A stretch of 6,388 bases of DNA, taken from positions 1 through 6,388 of the forward strand of contig JABSQY010000091.1 in assembly GCA_013215525.1 (NCBI GenBank), read 5' to 3'. The notes beneath the pieces were generated by a model that was not told the origin of the DNA, searched no databases, and saw nothing but the letters and a program-made list of their open reading frames with translations. The position numbers and the translations under genes were made by a program. Source of the DNA: Nanoarchaeales archaeon (GTDB taxonomy: Archaea; Nanobdellota; Nanobdellia; Woesearchaeales; UBA583). Position 1 is the first letter of the stretch, and the number at the start of each line of letters is the position of its first letter. Positions 1 through 4,473 of this stretch are shown here, piece by piece.

Positions 1-100
1 TTCTAATCAATTTTGGTTAATAGAAATAACTGGTGGTCCAGATAGTGAAGATAATACTTCTTATACTTATCAAGATTTAGAAAATTATTTTAAAAAATAG
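1..100 (+). CDS. 3' end of an unidentified plus-strand gene (partial)
   Basis: One plus-strand frame is open from the left edge to a TAG at 98-100 and gives 32 C-terminal residues, beginning SNQFWLIEITGG and ending YQDLENYFKK. The other two plus frames do not give a comparable protein-like stretch; one has a stop at once. The composition (aromatics, mixed charge, a plausible final helix) looks like a real protein end, but I recognise no family. It is the only plus-strand gene in the window and converges on the toxin gene, whose stop lies 48 bases away. With so little sequence, function cannot be assigned. Confidence 0.55.
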   Translation, partial: SNQFWLIEITGGPDSEDNTSYTYQDLENYFKK

Positions 101-148
101 GAAGAGAAACCTACATAAAAGCAAACTACAAAATAGAATTTAAACAAA

Positions 149-448
149 TTAATTAAAATTTCTCATATTTCTTAAAATTGAATCAACATAACTACTTTGT
201 TTAATAGAAGTTACATTAACAATAATTAAATTATTATCTAAAATTAGATAATAAATATAATATTTTCGATTATAAATAAATCTCCTAGAATTCTCTTCAA
301 GTTCAATACCAACATTTGGAAATTCACACAAATAATATAACTCTTTTTTCAAATCAAAAATAAAAGACTTACCTATCTTTGAACCTAAATAAGTTTTAAT
401 ATTAAATAAATCTTCTTGCGCAGAATCAAAAAAAACTAAATTTAACAT
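149..448 (-). CDS. RelE/ParE-family toxin of a toxin-antitoxin pair
   Basis: A 99-aa protein with the layout of the RelE/ParE superfamily. It has an N-terminal strand (LVFFDSA), two helices starting QEDLFNIKTYL and continuing through FIFDLKKELYYL, the P-x-x-G turn (P44-G47), a basic strand RRFIYNRKYYIYYLI (55-69) and a last strand LIIVNVTSIKQ (74-84). Members either cleave mRNA on the ribosome (RelE) or inhibit gyrase (ParE). The sequence does not decide which. The basic residues R55, R56, R61 and K62 lie where RNA-contacting residues occur in RelE, but the H-x-R-R-type end common in the family reads S-I-K-Q here, so activity may be altered. The ATG at 448 overlaps the end of the antitoxin-like gene by 7 bases, which indicates translational coupling. 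Family assignment is fairly secure; target and activity are inferred. Confidence 0.82.
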   Translation of the reverse strand: MLNLVFFDSAQEDLFNIKTYLGSKIGKSFIFDLKKELYYLCEFPNVGIELEENSRRFIYNRKYYIYYLILDNNLIIVNVTSIKQSSYVDSILRNMRNFN

Positions 449-603
449 TTTTCAAGCTTTCTGAAAACTTCCTCAGCAGAAATTAGTTTTTCCCCATTAG
501 ATAATTTTTCTTTAGCATTTTTAATAATTAATAAATCTAAAACTTTTTGAGAATGTACTTTTAACTCCTCAATGCTCATATCTGAAAGATTTATTGTTTC
601 CAT
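442..603 (-). CDS. Small antitoxin partner of the RelE/ParE toxin
   Basis: A 53-aa reading frame, METINLSDMS... to ...EKC, directly upstream of the toxin. Its TAA (442-444) lies inside the toxin start region, so the two share the 7 bases ATGTTAA. The protein is acidic/amphipathic and probably helical. It ends in GEKLISAEEVFRKLEK (37-52), which resembles the C-terminal G-x-x-x-S-x-E-E-V-x-x-x-L segment common in ParD/RelB-like antitoxins that wrap around their toxin. Such antitoxins usually repress their own promoter; an inverted repeat just upstream fits that. The N-terminal DNA-binding fold is not recognisable by eye, so ribbon-helix-helix is a guess. I take the ATG at 603 because it is the first Met and lies one TATA-to-start distance below a TATA-like box. 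Confidence 0.72.
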   Translation of the reverse strand: METINLSDMSIEELKVHSQKVLDLLIIKNAKEKLSNGEKLISAEEVFRKLEKC

Positions 604-615
604 AAAATAAAAAAT

Positions 616-650
616 AATTTATAGTATAAAAATCTTTGTAACTATAAATT
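616..650 (-). promoter_or_regulatory. Promoter and candidate operator of the toxin-antitoxin pair
   Basis: On the plus strand AATTTATAGT (616-625) is followed, after a 15-base spacer, by its exact reverse complement ACTATAAATT (641-650). On the transcribed strand a TATA-like TTTTTATA (625-632) is centred about 26 bases before the antitoxin ATG, the usual archaeal TATA-to-start distance, which would give a leaderless mRNA. The two repeat arms flank this box, so a protein bound to both arms would block TBP. Autoregulation by the antitoxin is inferred from the usual behaviour of such modules. AT-richness makes chance inverted repeats more likely than usual. Confidence 0.45.
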
Positions 651-740
651 CAGATATTAAATAAAAATAAAAATATCTTAAATATAGTAAAATTAGAACA
701 ATTAAAATTAAATTCTAAGAAATATATACTCTAAAATAAT

Positions 741-761
741 TATTTTTATTAAATAAAAATA
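741..761 (-). terminator. AT-only hairpin downstream of eS27
   Basis: TATTTTTAT (741-749) and ATAAAAATA (753-761) form a perfect 9-bp stem with a 3-base loop, 18 bases beyond the eS27 stop codon. The transcript is U-rich from here on. Archaeal termination depends mainly on U-runs rather than stable hairpins, and this stem has no G-C pairs, so it is only a weak candidate for the end of the eS27 mRNA. Confidence 0.25.
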
Positions 762-778
762 TTAATTGTATAGAAACA

Positions 779-952
779 TTAAAATGTTTCAACAATTTCA
801 GCTGAAATAGCTGTCTTCCCACCAGTAGGTTGACCAATAGTTTTTCCACATCCGTTACATGAAACTTCCATAGCAGACTTTCCAAACATATTTTGTTCAT
901 TACCACACTCGCACTTAACCTTTAAAAATCCTGATTTTGTTTTAGTTACCAT
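779..952 (-). CDS. rps27e: 30S ribosomal protein eS27 (S27e), zinc-ribbon protein
   Basis: A 57-aa protein beginning MVTKTKSGFLKVKCECGNEQ. The family pattern is clear: F-L-K-V-K-C near the start, the N-E-Q segment, V-S-C-N-G-C-G (30-36), then Q-P-T-G-G-K (41-46) and a final A-E-I-V-E. It is a structural zinc-ribbon protein of the archaeal/eukaryotic small subunit. The zinc ligands would be C14, C16, C32 and C35. The first knuckle is C-x-C rather than the usual C-x-x-C, as if one residue had been lost. The length is about normal for archaea. The gene lies 95 bases downstream of uS9, where archaea often carry rpoN. That gap is large compared with the 1-7 bases inside the operon, so it may have its own promoter. 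It was identified by translating the strand directly, as it is short. Confidence 0.92.
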   Translation of the reverse strand: MVTKTKSGFLKVKCECGNEQNMFGKSAMEVSCNGCGKTIGQPTGGKTAISAEIVETF

Positions 953-994
953 TTTTTTATATATTAAATTTTACTTAATCAAATTTCATACATC

Positions 995-1015
995 AAAAAT
1001 TGTTAAACAACTTTT
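995..1015 (-). terminator. Near-palindrome between uS9 and eS27, possible terminator or operator
   Basis: Around a central base at 1005 the plus strand has 9 of 10 complementary pairs across 995-1015. In the minus-strand RNA the single mismatch becomes a G-U wobble. This gives an 8-bp stem (AAAAGUUG with CAAUUUUU) closed by UUUAA, 33 bases after the uS9 stop, with the U-run forming the 3' arm. It could end the ribosomal operon or bind a regulator in the eS27 leader. Neither role is established. Confidence 0.3.
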
Positions 1016-1019
1016 ACTG

Positions 1020-1030
1020 TATTTAAAAAA
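1020..1030 (-). promoter_or_regulatory. Possible TATA box for eS27
   Basis: The minus strand reads TTTTTTAAATA here, close to the archaeal TATA consensus. A start about 25 bases downstream would fall near 1000 and leave a leader of roughly 48 bases before the eS27 ATG. There is no obvious purine-rich BRE just upstream. A second AT-rich stretch next to the ATG (around 956-970) is too close to serve as a TATA box. In AT-rich DNA such boxes are easily found by chance. Confidence 0.3.
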
Positions 1031-1047
1031 CATAAGTAGTAGCCGAA

Positions 1048-1455
1048 TTAACGGTAAGACTTTTGTCTCTTTGATCTCGCACTTGAGTTATTAGGTTTCT
1101 TCATTTCTTTGAATCGAGTGTCAGTAATAATCATTGATCTATCATAATCAACAAATGTTTTTCTTAACTCTTCCCCAGAAACTTCCACTAAAGCTCTAGC
1201 AATTGCTTGTCTAACAGCTTCTGCTTGAGATTGAACTCCACCACCAAAAACTGAAATCTTAATATCAAACTTTGCACCTAAACCTGAAATTGTCAAAGGT
1301 TCACGAACCTTCATTTCAACTAAAGTATCAAAATATGAATTTAAATCTTCGTTGTTAACTCTAATAACACCAGTTCCTTTATTTAAAGAAACTCTTGCAA
1401 CTGAAGTCTTTCTCTTCCCTGTTGCTTGAATAGTTGTATTCTTTTTAGCGGCCAT
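1048..1455 (-). CDS. rps9: 30S ribosomal protein uS9 (archaeal S9)
   Basis: A 135-aa protein. It shows the S9 signatures in order: A-T-G-K-R-K-T-S-V-A-R (11-21), R-E-P-L (51-54), V-F-G-G-G-V-Q-S-Q-A-E-A-V-R-Q-A-I-A-R-A-L (69-89), Y-D-R (104-106) and the basic tail ending R-Q-K-S-Y-R. In ribosome structures this tail reaches the P site and its last Arg contacts tRNA; here it is intact. I chose the ATG at 1455, not the upstream in-frame ATGs, because it lies one base after the uL13 stop, has AAGGA (1461-1465) five bases upstream, and gives the normal archaeal length. The upstream part of the frame overlaps the end of uL13. It is the last gene of the tightly packed operon. Confidence 0.96.
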   Translation of the reverse strand: MAAKKNTTIQATGKRKTSVARVSLNKGTGVIRVNNEDLNSYFDTLVEMKVREPLTISGLGAKFDIKISVFGGGVQSQAEAVRQAIARALVEVSGEELRKTFVDYDRSMIITDTRFKEMKKPNNSSARSKRQKSYR

Positions 1456-1456
1456 T

Positions 1457-1906
1457 TTATTCCTTAACATACCCCAAAGCCTTAGATAACTCTCCAATTC
1501 TAGTGAAGTAAAATACTTCATCATTATTTAAAGTTGCTTTCTCTAAAGTCTCTTTATCAGCTGAAATTAAAGTACTAGGTGTTGAATTATAACACTTTAG
1601 TCTTCTAAAAGCAGCAGCTCCTCTCTCATTTTTGTATGGAAGCATATTTCTAAATGCTCTCTTAACAATGTCTGATGGTGATCTTGAATAATAAGGTCCC
1701 TGTTTAGTTACCTTATTTGAGATCTTGTTTTTGTATCTTTGAACTAAAAATGATTTTCTCCCTAAAATTACAACATCTTTACAATTTACAATTTTAAATG
1801 ATTCTCCCATTAATAATCTCTTAGCGATAGTACTACCAAGTCTTCCCATAATCAGATCAGTTCCATCAATAACAACAAATTTTTCTTCTTTAACTTCGTT
1901 AGCCAT
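1457..1906 (-). CDS. rpl13: 50S ribosomal protein uL13 (archaeal L13)
   Basis: A 149-aa protein of normal archaeal length. Diagnostic segments are V-V-I-D-G-T-D-L-I-M-G-R-L-G-S (11-25), which contains the L13 start motif, then I-V-N-C-K-D-V-V-I-L-G (39-49), G-P-Y-Y-S-R-S-P (70-77), and R-A-F-R-N-M-L-P-Y-K (83-92) with R-G-A-A-A-F-R-R-L (95-103). L13 binds 23S rRNA early in large-subunit assembly. The ATG lies two bases after the rpoD stop and only one base separates its own stop from uS9, so coupled translation is likely. No strong Shine-Dalgarno is seen. In most archaea an eL18 gene would sit just upstream; here rpoD does. Confidence 0.96.
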   Translation of the reverse strand: MANEVKEEKFVVIDGTDLIMGRLGSTIAKRLLMGESFKIVNCKDVVILGRKSFLVQRYKNKISNKVTKQGPYYSRSPSDIVKRAFRNMLPYKNERGAAAFRRLKCYNSTPSTLISADKETLEKATLNNDEVFYFTRIGELSKALGYVKE

Positions 1907-1908
1907 TT

Positions 1909-2502
1909 TTATAACTTATTCTCTAATTCTTCGATCTTTCCAATTAAAACATCAACTGATGTATTGAAAATATCTTTACCAGATAATTGACCAAATGATT
2001 CAATCACTAAATCAACTACCTTTCCATTTTCTTGTAAATATGCATGACCAGGAGACCACTTTGCATGTGTCTTACCACACCCTAAAATCGCAACACAGTT
2101 AGCTTCAATTTCTTGACCATCTAATAACTTAGTTACTGGAATAGTATCAAAAGCAGGCTTTACTGCAGGATCTTCAGATTTGATAGAACCGGAATAAACA
2201 TATCCAGACTCAGACTGAGTAATAGACATCTTTACTTCACAAAGAGCACATCCAACAGATCCACACTTACAATCACTTTTCATGTTATAGGCTGATAAAT
2301 CAGTAGTTAATGGAATTAACCCTAATCTATGAGCGAAAGTTTCATCATAAAGAGCTGAACCGTTCTTAACGATTTCAACATCCTCAATGGCAAACGTAGG
2401 TACTTCATCCAAGATTACTCTCCTGAACGCATTAACAATCGTGTTATGAGTAGATTTAAACTCAACTATACTTTTATTTCCTTCCGTTTTTATTGAAACC
2501 AT
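1909..2502 (-). CDS. rpoD: DNA-directed RNA polymerase subunit D (RpoD/Rpo3), short form
   Basis: A 197-aa homologue of Rpb3 and of the bacterial alpha N-terminal domain; with subunit L it forms the platform on which RNA polymerase assembles. Segments seen: N-A-F-R-R-V-I-L-D-E-V-P-T-F-A-I-E-D-V (24-42), A-L-Y-D-E-T-F-A-H-R-L-G-L-I-P-L (50-65), G-C-G-K-T-H-A-K-W-S-P-G (141-152) and a final dimerisation helix (182-197). Cysteines 78, 80, 85 and 88 form C-x-C-x4-C-x2-C, like the zinc site of eukaryotic Rpb3. After the H-A-K-W-S-P-G segment the protein passes almost directly to the C-terminal domain. The ferredoxin-like insert with cluster-binding cysteines found in Sulfolobus D (a clearly longer protein) is absent. 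I start at the ATG at 2502, seven bases after the uS11 stop; the longer frame opens with TTG and only re-reads uS11 codons. Confidence 0.95.
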   Translation of the reverse strand: MVSIKTEGNKSIVEFKSTHNTIVNAFRRVILDEVPTFAIEDVEIVKNGSALYDETFAHRLGLIPLTTDLSAYNMKSDCKCGSVGCALCEVKMSITQSESGYVYSGSIKSEDPAVKPAFDTIPVTKLLDGQEIEANCVAILGCGKTHAKWSPGHAYLQENGKVVDLVIESFGQLSGKDIFNTSVDVLIGKIEELENKL

Positions 2503-2509
2503 TTTGAAT

Positions 2510-3043
2510 TTATACTCTTCTTCCTCTTCTTCCACCTTTCTTTCTACATGAATCATGTGGAATTGGTGTAACATCTTCAATTCTTCCTAATTTAATTCCA
2601 TATCTAGTAAGCATACGAACCGCAGCTTGAGCACCAGGACCTGGAGTCATAGGACCAGAATGACCACCAACAGCTCTTAACTTAACGTATAAAGCAGTGA
2701 TACCCTTTCTGTGACAATCTTCACTAATTTGCTTAGCCGCAGCCATTGCAATATTAGGAGTTGGTTTTAATCTATCAGACTTAGTAACCATACCACCAGT
2801 AACTTTAGCTAAAGTTTCTGAACCTGTAACATCAGTCACATGTAAATGAGTATTATTATAAGATGAATAAATATGTAAGATTCCCCAGTTTTCTGAAGGT
2901 TTCTTTTCCTTAGTCTTAACTTCTTTATCTAAAATTGGTTTAACAATTTTTTCTGAAGTAGCTTCAACTTTTTCTAATTTTTCAGTTGCAGCTGATTTAA
3001 CATCTGCATCTGTTGGAGTTGTATTAACTTTTTCTTCTGCCAT
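2510..3043 (-). CDS. rps11: 30S ribosomal protein uS11 with a long charged N-terminal extension
   Basis: A 177-aa protein. The conserved S11 core starts near residue 53 (N-W-G-I-L-H-I-Y-S-S-Y-N-N-T-H) and includes G-G-M-V-T-K (83-88), A-M-A-A-A-K (99-104), G-P-G-A-Q-A-A-V-R (135-143) and the ending D-V-T-P-I-P-H-D-S-C-R-K-K-G-G-R-R-G-R-R-V. Archaeal S11 is usually about 130 aa, so roughly 50 residues are added in front, rich in K, E, T and A and probably disordered. uS11 sits on the platform near the E site and mRNA exit. The ATG at 3043 is two bases after the uS4 stop and has GAGG (3051-3054) seven bases upstream. No alternative Met occurs between this start and the core. Confidence 0.95.
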   Translation of the reverse strand: MAEEKVNTTPTDADVKSAATEKLEKVEATSEKIVKPILDKEVKTKEKKPSENWGILHIYSSYNNTHLHVTDVTGSETLAKVTGGMVTKSDRLKPTPNIAMAAAKQISEDCHRKGITALYVKLRAVGGHSGPMTPGPGAQAAVRMLTRYGIKLGRIEDVTPIPHDSCRKKGGRRGRRV

Positions 3044-3045
3044 TT

Positions 3046-3657
3046 TTATTCCTCTTTAACCTCTTGTGTTGATTCAGTAGATGCTTCTTCAGCAACTGCT
3101 TCATCTTCAGTAGACGCTTCTTCAGTAACAACAGCTTCAGGAGCTCCATTTCTTTCTGGGTGCGTATCATCTGATAAATTAGATGATCCAATAAAAGCAA
3201 CTGTTTCAGCGTCTTTTACAGTAACCGGATAAGAAGGTGCAGTTACAACTTGACCATTAACTTCAACATGTCCATGAACCACAAACTGTCTTGCTTGTCC
3301 AGGAGTCTTAGCTAATCCCTTTTTGTATAATACTGCAGCTAAACGTCTTTCGAATAATTCTCTTAACGTAATATCCAAAATTTCATCTAATGATGTAGCT
3401 TCTTCAGTTAAGTATCCAATTGATTTTAATTTGTTAACAAATTGTTTAGCACCTGCTGATTCTTTCGTTTCAGTAGTTTTATTGAAGTTCTTCGCAATAG
3501 TCTTTAATTTAGACAATAAAGCTTCAGCTCTTCTAATTTCCTTCTTATTCTTTAATGCGTAATCAGTAACGAAAACAGCTTCTTCAACAATAGTGTTTTT
3601 ATCCCACTTCTTCTTGTGAGAAACCATTTTAGTCTTATGTTTAATAGGTAATCCCAT
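3046..3657 (-). CDS. rps4: 30S ribosomal protein uS4 with an acidic repetitive C-terminal tail
   Basis: A 203-aa archaeal-type S4, an early 16S rRNA-binding protein also involved in decoding accuracy. The N-terminal helical part includes Y-A-L-K-N-K-K-E (33-40). The S4 RNA-binding domain runs from about 101 to 156, with F-E-R-R-L (102-106), Y-K-K-G-L-A-K-T (111-118), Q-A-R-Q-F-V-V-H-G-H-V-E-V-N-G (121-135) and the P-S-Y-P-V region. Archaeal S4 usually ends soon after this. Here about 30 residues follow (173-203) that are nearly all E, A, T, S and D with no aromatics, and that contain an approximate tandem 11-residue repeat. An acidic tail on an rRNA-binding protein is unusual. The ATG at 3657 is one base after the uS13 stop. 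Confidence 0.95.
   Translation of the reverse strand: MGLPIKHKTKMVSHKKKWDKNTIVEEAVFVTDYALKNKKEIRRAEALLSKLKTIAKNFNKTTETKESAGAKQFVNKLKSIGYLTEEATSLDEILDITLRELFERRLAAVLYKKGLAKTPGQARQFVVHGHVEVNGQVVTAPSYPVTVKDAETVAFIGSSNLSDDTHPERNGAPEAVVTEEASTEDEAVAEEASTESTQEVKEE
3073..3129 (-). repeat. Imperfect 33-base tandem duplication inside the uS4 tail
   Basis: The 24-base blocks at 3073-3096 and 3106-3129 match at 22 of 24 positions and are offset by 33 bases, a multiple of three. In the protein this gives V-T-E-E-A-S-T-E-D-E-A followed by V-A-E-E-A-S-T-E-S-T-Q, with 7 of 11 residues identical. The most likely origin is an in-frame slippage duplication that lengthened the acidic tail. Confidence 0.7.
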
Positions 3658-3658
3658 T

Positions 3659-4135
3659 CTACTTTTTTCCTCCTGATTTCGCCTTCATAGCAGCTAAAGT
3701 CTTAGAACGTCTAAAGTTAGACTTTGTTCTTTGACCTCTAACAGTTAATCGTAATTTTAGTCTTTGTCCTTTGTAGGATTTTAACTTTCCGATTCTTCTC
3801 ATCATTTGTAACTTATTAAAGTCAATGTCTTTAGTAATTAAATGATGATCATCCCCTGTAACTAATTCCTTTCTTTGATTAAATAACCAAGAAGGAATGT
3901 CTGCCGGTTTAACTGGATTTGTTAAACACGCTTCAATTGTTTCGATATCTTTTTCTGATAGCTCTGCAATTTTCACGTTTTTGTCCATTTCTAGACTATG
4001 GCACAGAGCATTAGCGAACATTACGCTAATTCCTTTAATCTTAGATAATCCGAATAAAAGAGATAACTCTGCGTTAACTCCAGTCCCCATGATTCTCACA
4101 AGATTCAATTGCTTTTTTTGATTTGGTAAAGCCAT
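3659..4135 (-). CDS. rps13: 30S ribosomal protein uS13 (archaeal S13)
   Basis: A 158-aa archaeal-type S13, slightly longer than many because of a Lys-rich end. Features in order: V-R-I-M-G-T (13-18), K-I-K-G-I-S (32-37) and A-N-A-L (41-44) of the helix-two-turns-helix region, I-P-S-W-L-F-N-Q-R-K (80-89), T-G-D-D-H-H-L-I (93-100), K-S-Y-K-G-Q-R (119-125) and V-R-G-Q-R-T-K-S-N (132-140). S13 sits in the head of the small subunit, forms bridges to the large subunit and reaches the P-site tRNA with its tail. One stretch departs from the family: where archaea usually have a G-L-P-V-R-G-Q-R-T-like sequence, this protein has R-L-T-V-R-G-Q-R-T. It is the first gene of the operon, with no Shine-Dalgarno upstream of the ATG at 4135. 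Confidence 0.96.
   Translation of the reverse strand: MALPNQKKQLNLVRIMGTGVNAELSLLFGLSKIKGISVMFANALCHSLEMDKNVKIAELSEKDIETIEACLTNPVKPADIPSWLFNQRKELVTGDDHHLITKDIDFNKLQMMRRIGKLKSYKGQRLKLRLTVRGQRTKSNFRRSKTLAAMKAKSGGKK
3669..3673 (-). promoter_or_regulatory. Strong Shine-Dalgarno for uS4 inside uS13
   Basis: The minus strand reads GGAGG within the G-G-K-K codons at the end of uS13, eleven bases before the uS4 ATG. It is the clearest ribosome binding site in the window and fixes the uS4 start. It also shows that this archaeon uses SD-led initiation inside operons, in contrast to the likely leaderless first gene. Confidence 0.7.
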
Positions 4136-4157
4136 TAGTAATAATAATTAAAAACCC

Positions 4158-4166
4158 TTTATAAAT
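4158..4166 (-). promoter_or_regulatory. TATA box for the ribosomal/RNA polymerase operon
   Basis: The minus strand reads ATTTATAAA, a near-ideal archaeal TATA box, centred about 27 bases before the uS13 ATG. Transcription would start at or within a few bases of the ATG, giving a leaderless mRNA. This fits the absence of a Shine-Dalgarno in the intervening sequence. Confidence 0.55.
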
Positions 4167-4183
4167 GTTGTCTAGTCGACATC

Positions 4184-4191
4184 TATTTAAA
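4184..4191 (-). promoter_or_regulatory. Second, upstream TATA-like box for the same operon
   Basis: The minus strand reads TTTAAATA, also close to the archaeal consensus. Transcription from it would begin near 4161 and leave a leader of about 26 bases. A short TGTC...GACA inverted repeat (4169-4181) lies between the two boxes. The box may be an alternative or growth-dependent promoter, or chance in AT-rich DNA. Confidence 0.3.
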
Positions 4192-4271
4192 GTAAGTGTT
4201 ACTGGCAATAGTTACAACAAAACAAGCAAGTACACAATTTCAGCAACACACAAAACCTACTAAGTAAATAG

Positions 4272-4324
4272 AAAAATGAAATAAAATAAAATAAAAAATA
4301 AAAAACCAAAAATAAGAAAAAAAA
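4272..4324 (-). terminator. U-rich tract, probable terminator of the SDR operon
   Basis: On the minus strand this is a succession of T-runs (up to eight T in a row) broken only by single or paired other bases, about 150-200 bases after the last SDR stop. U-rich tracts of this kind are the main archaeal termination signal. A 5-bp stem (TTAGA at 4345-4349, TCTAA at 4356-4360) lies just upstream in the direction of transcription and may help pausing. Confidence 0.5.
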
Positions 4325-4473
4325 CTAAATATTCTAAACCAACATTAGAGTGTAATCTAACATAAAAATATCAAAGAATTAGAAAAAAGTGAAAATAATT
4401 AAAAAGTGATTAAAATAAAGGTAATAAATTATAATTACAAATATTTAAAAACTAAAAATAATATTAATATTAA

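Larger units (their letters stand above)
4136..4473. other. 338-bp intergenic gap between the SDR block and the ribosomal operon
   Basis: No gene is supported here. The right half (about 4266-4473) is extremely AT-rich and probably carries the 3' end of the SDR transcript. The left half (about 4165-4265) is noticeably less AT-rich and holds the uS13 promoter. A 17-base segment at 4327-4343 is identical to part of the distal SDR gene (5974-5990). I looked for a tRNA or other structured RNA and saw no convincing fold. Confidence 0.6.

Noticed and set aside
653..678. AGATATT...AATATCT inverted repeat (arms 652-658 and 672-678)
   Set aside because: Seven AT-dominated base pairs with a 13-base spacer in very AT-rich DNA; easily chance and less well placed than the 616-650 repeat.
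715..906. 63-aa minus-strand frame overlapping eS27
   Set aside because: Out-of-frame reading of eS27 and its AT-rich downstream DNA; no family resemblance.
1456..1524. Longer uS9 start from upstream in-frame ATGs
   Set aside because: The added residues overlap the conserved uL13 gene and do not resemble S9; AAGGA and one-base spacing support the ATG at 1455.
2503..2580. Longer RpoD start adding 26 residues with an E-E-E-E-E-E run
   Set aside because: The start codon is TTG and the extra residues come from re-reading the Arg/Gly-rich uS11 C-terminal codons in another frame. The ATG at 2502 matches the normal D subunit N-terminus.
3323..3562. 79-aa plus-strand frame inside uS4
   Set aside because: Antisense shadow of a conserved ribosomal gene.
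3897..4121. 74-aa plus-strand frame inside uS13
   Set aside because: Antisense shadow of a conserved ribosomal gene.
4165..4263. 32-aa plus-strand frame (ATG TTG TCT ... TAA) in the intergenic gap
   Set aside because: It overlaps the uS13 promoter, has no Shine-Dalgarno and no recognisable similarity. Its less AT-rich composition is noted but not enough for a gene call.
4136..4473. Possible tRNA, riboswitch or CRISPR in the largest gap
   Set aside because: No cloverleaf, no regular repeat-spacer pattern and no G/C-rich conserved core could be found by eye.
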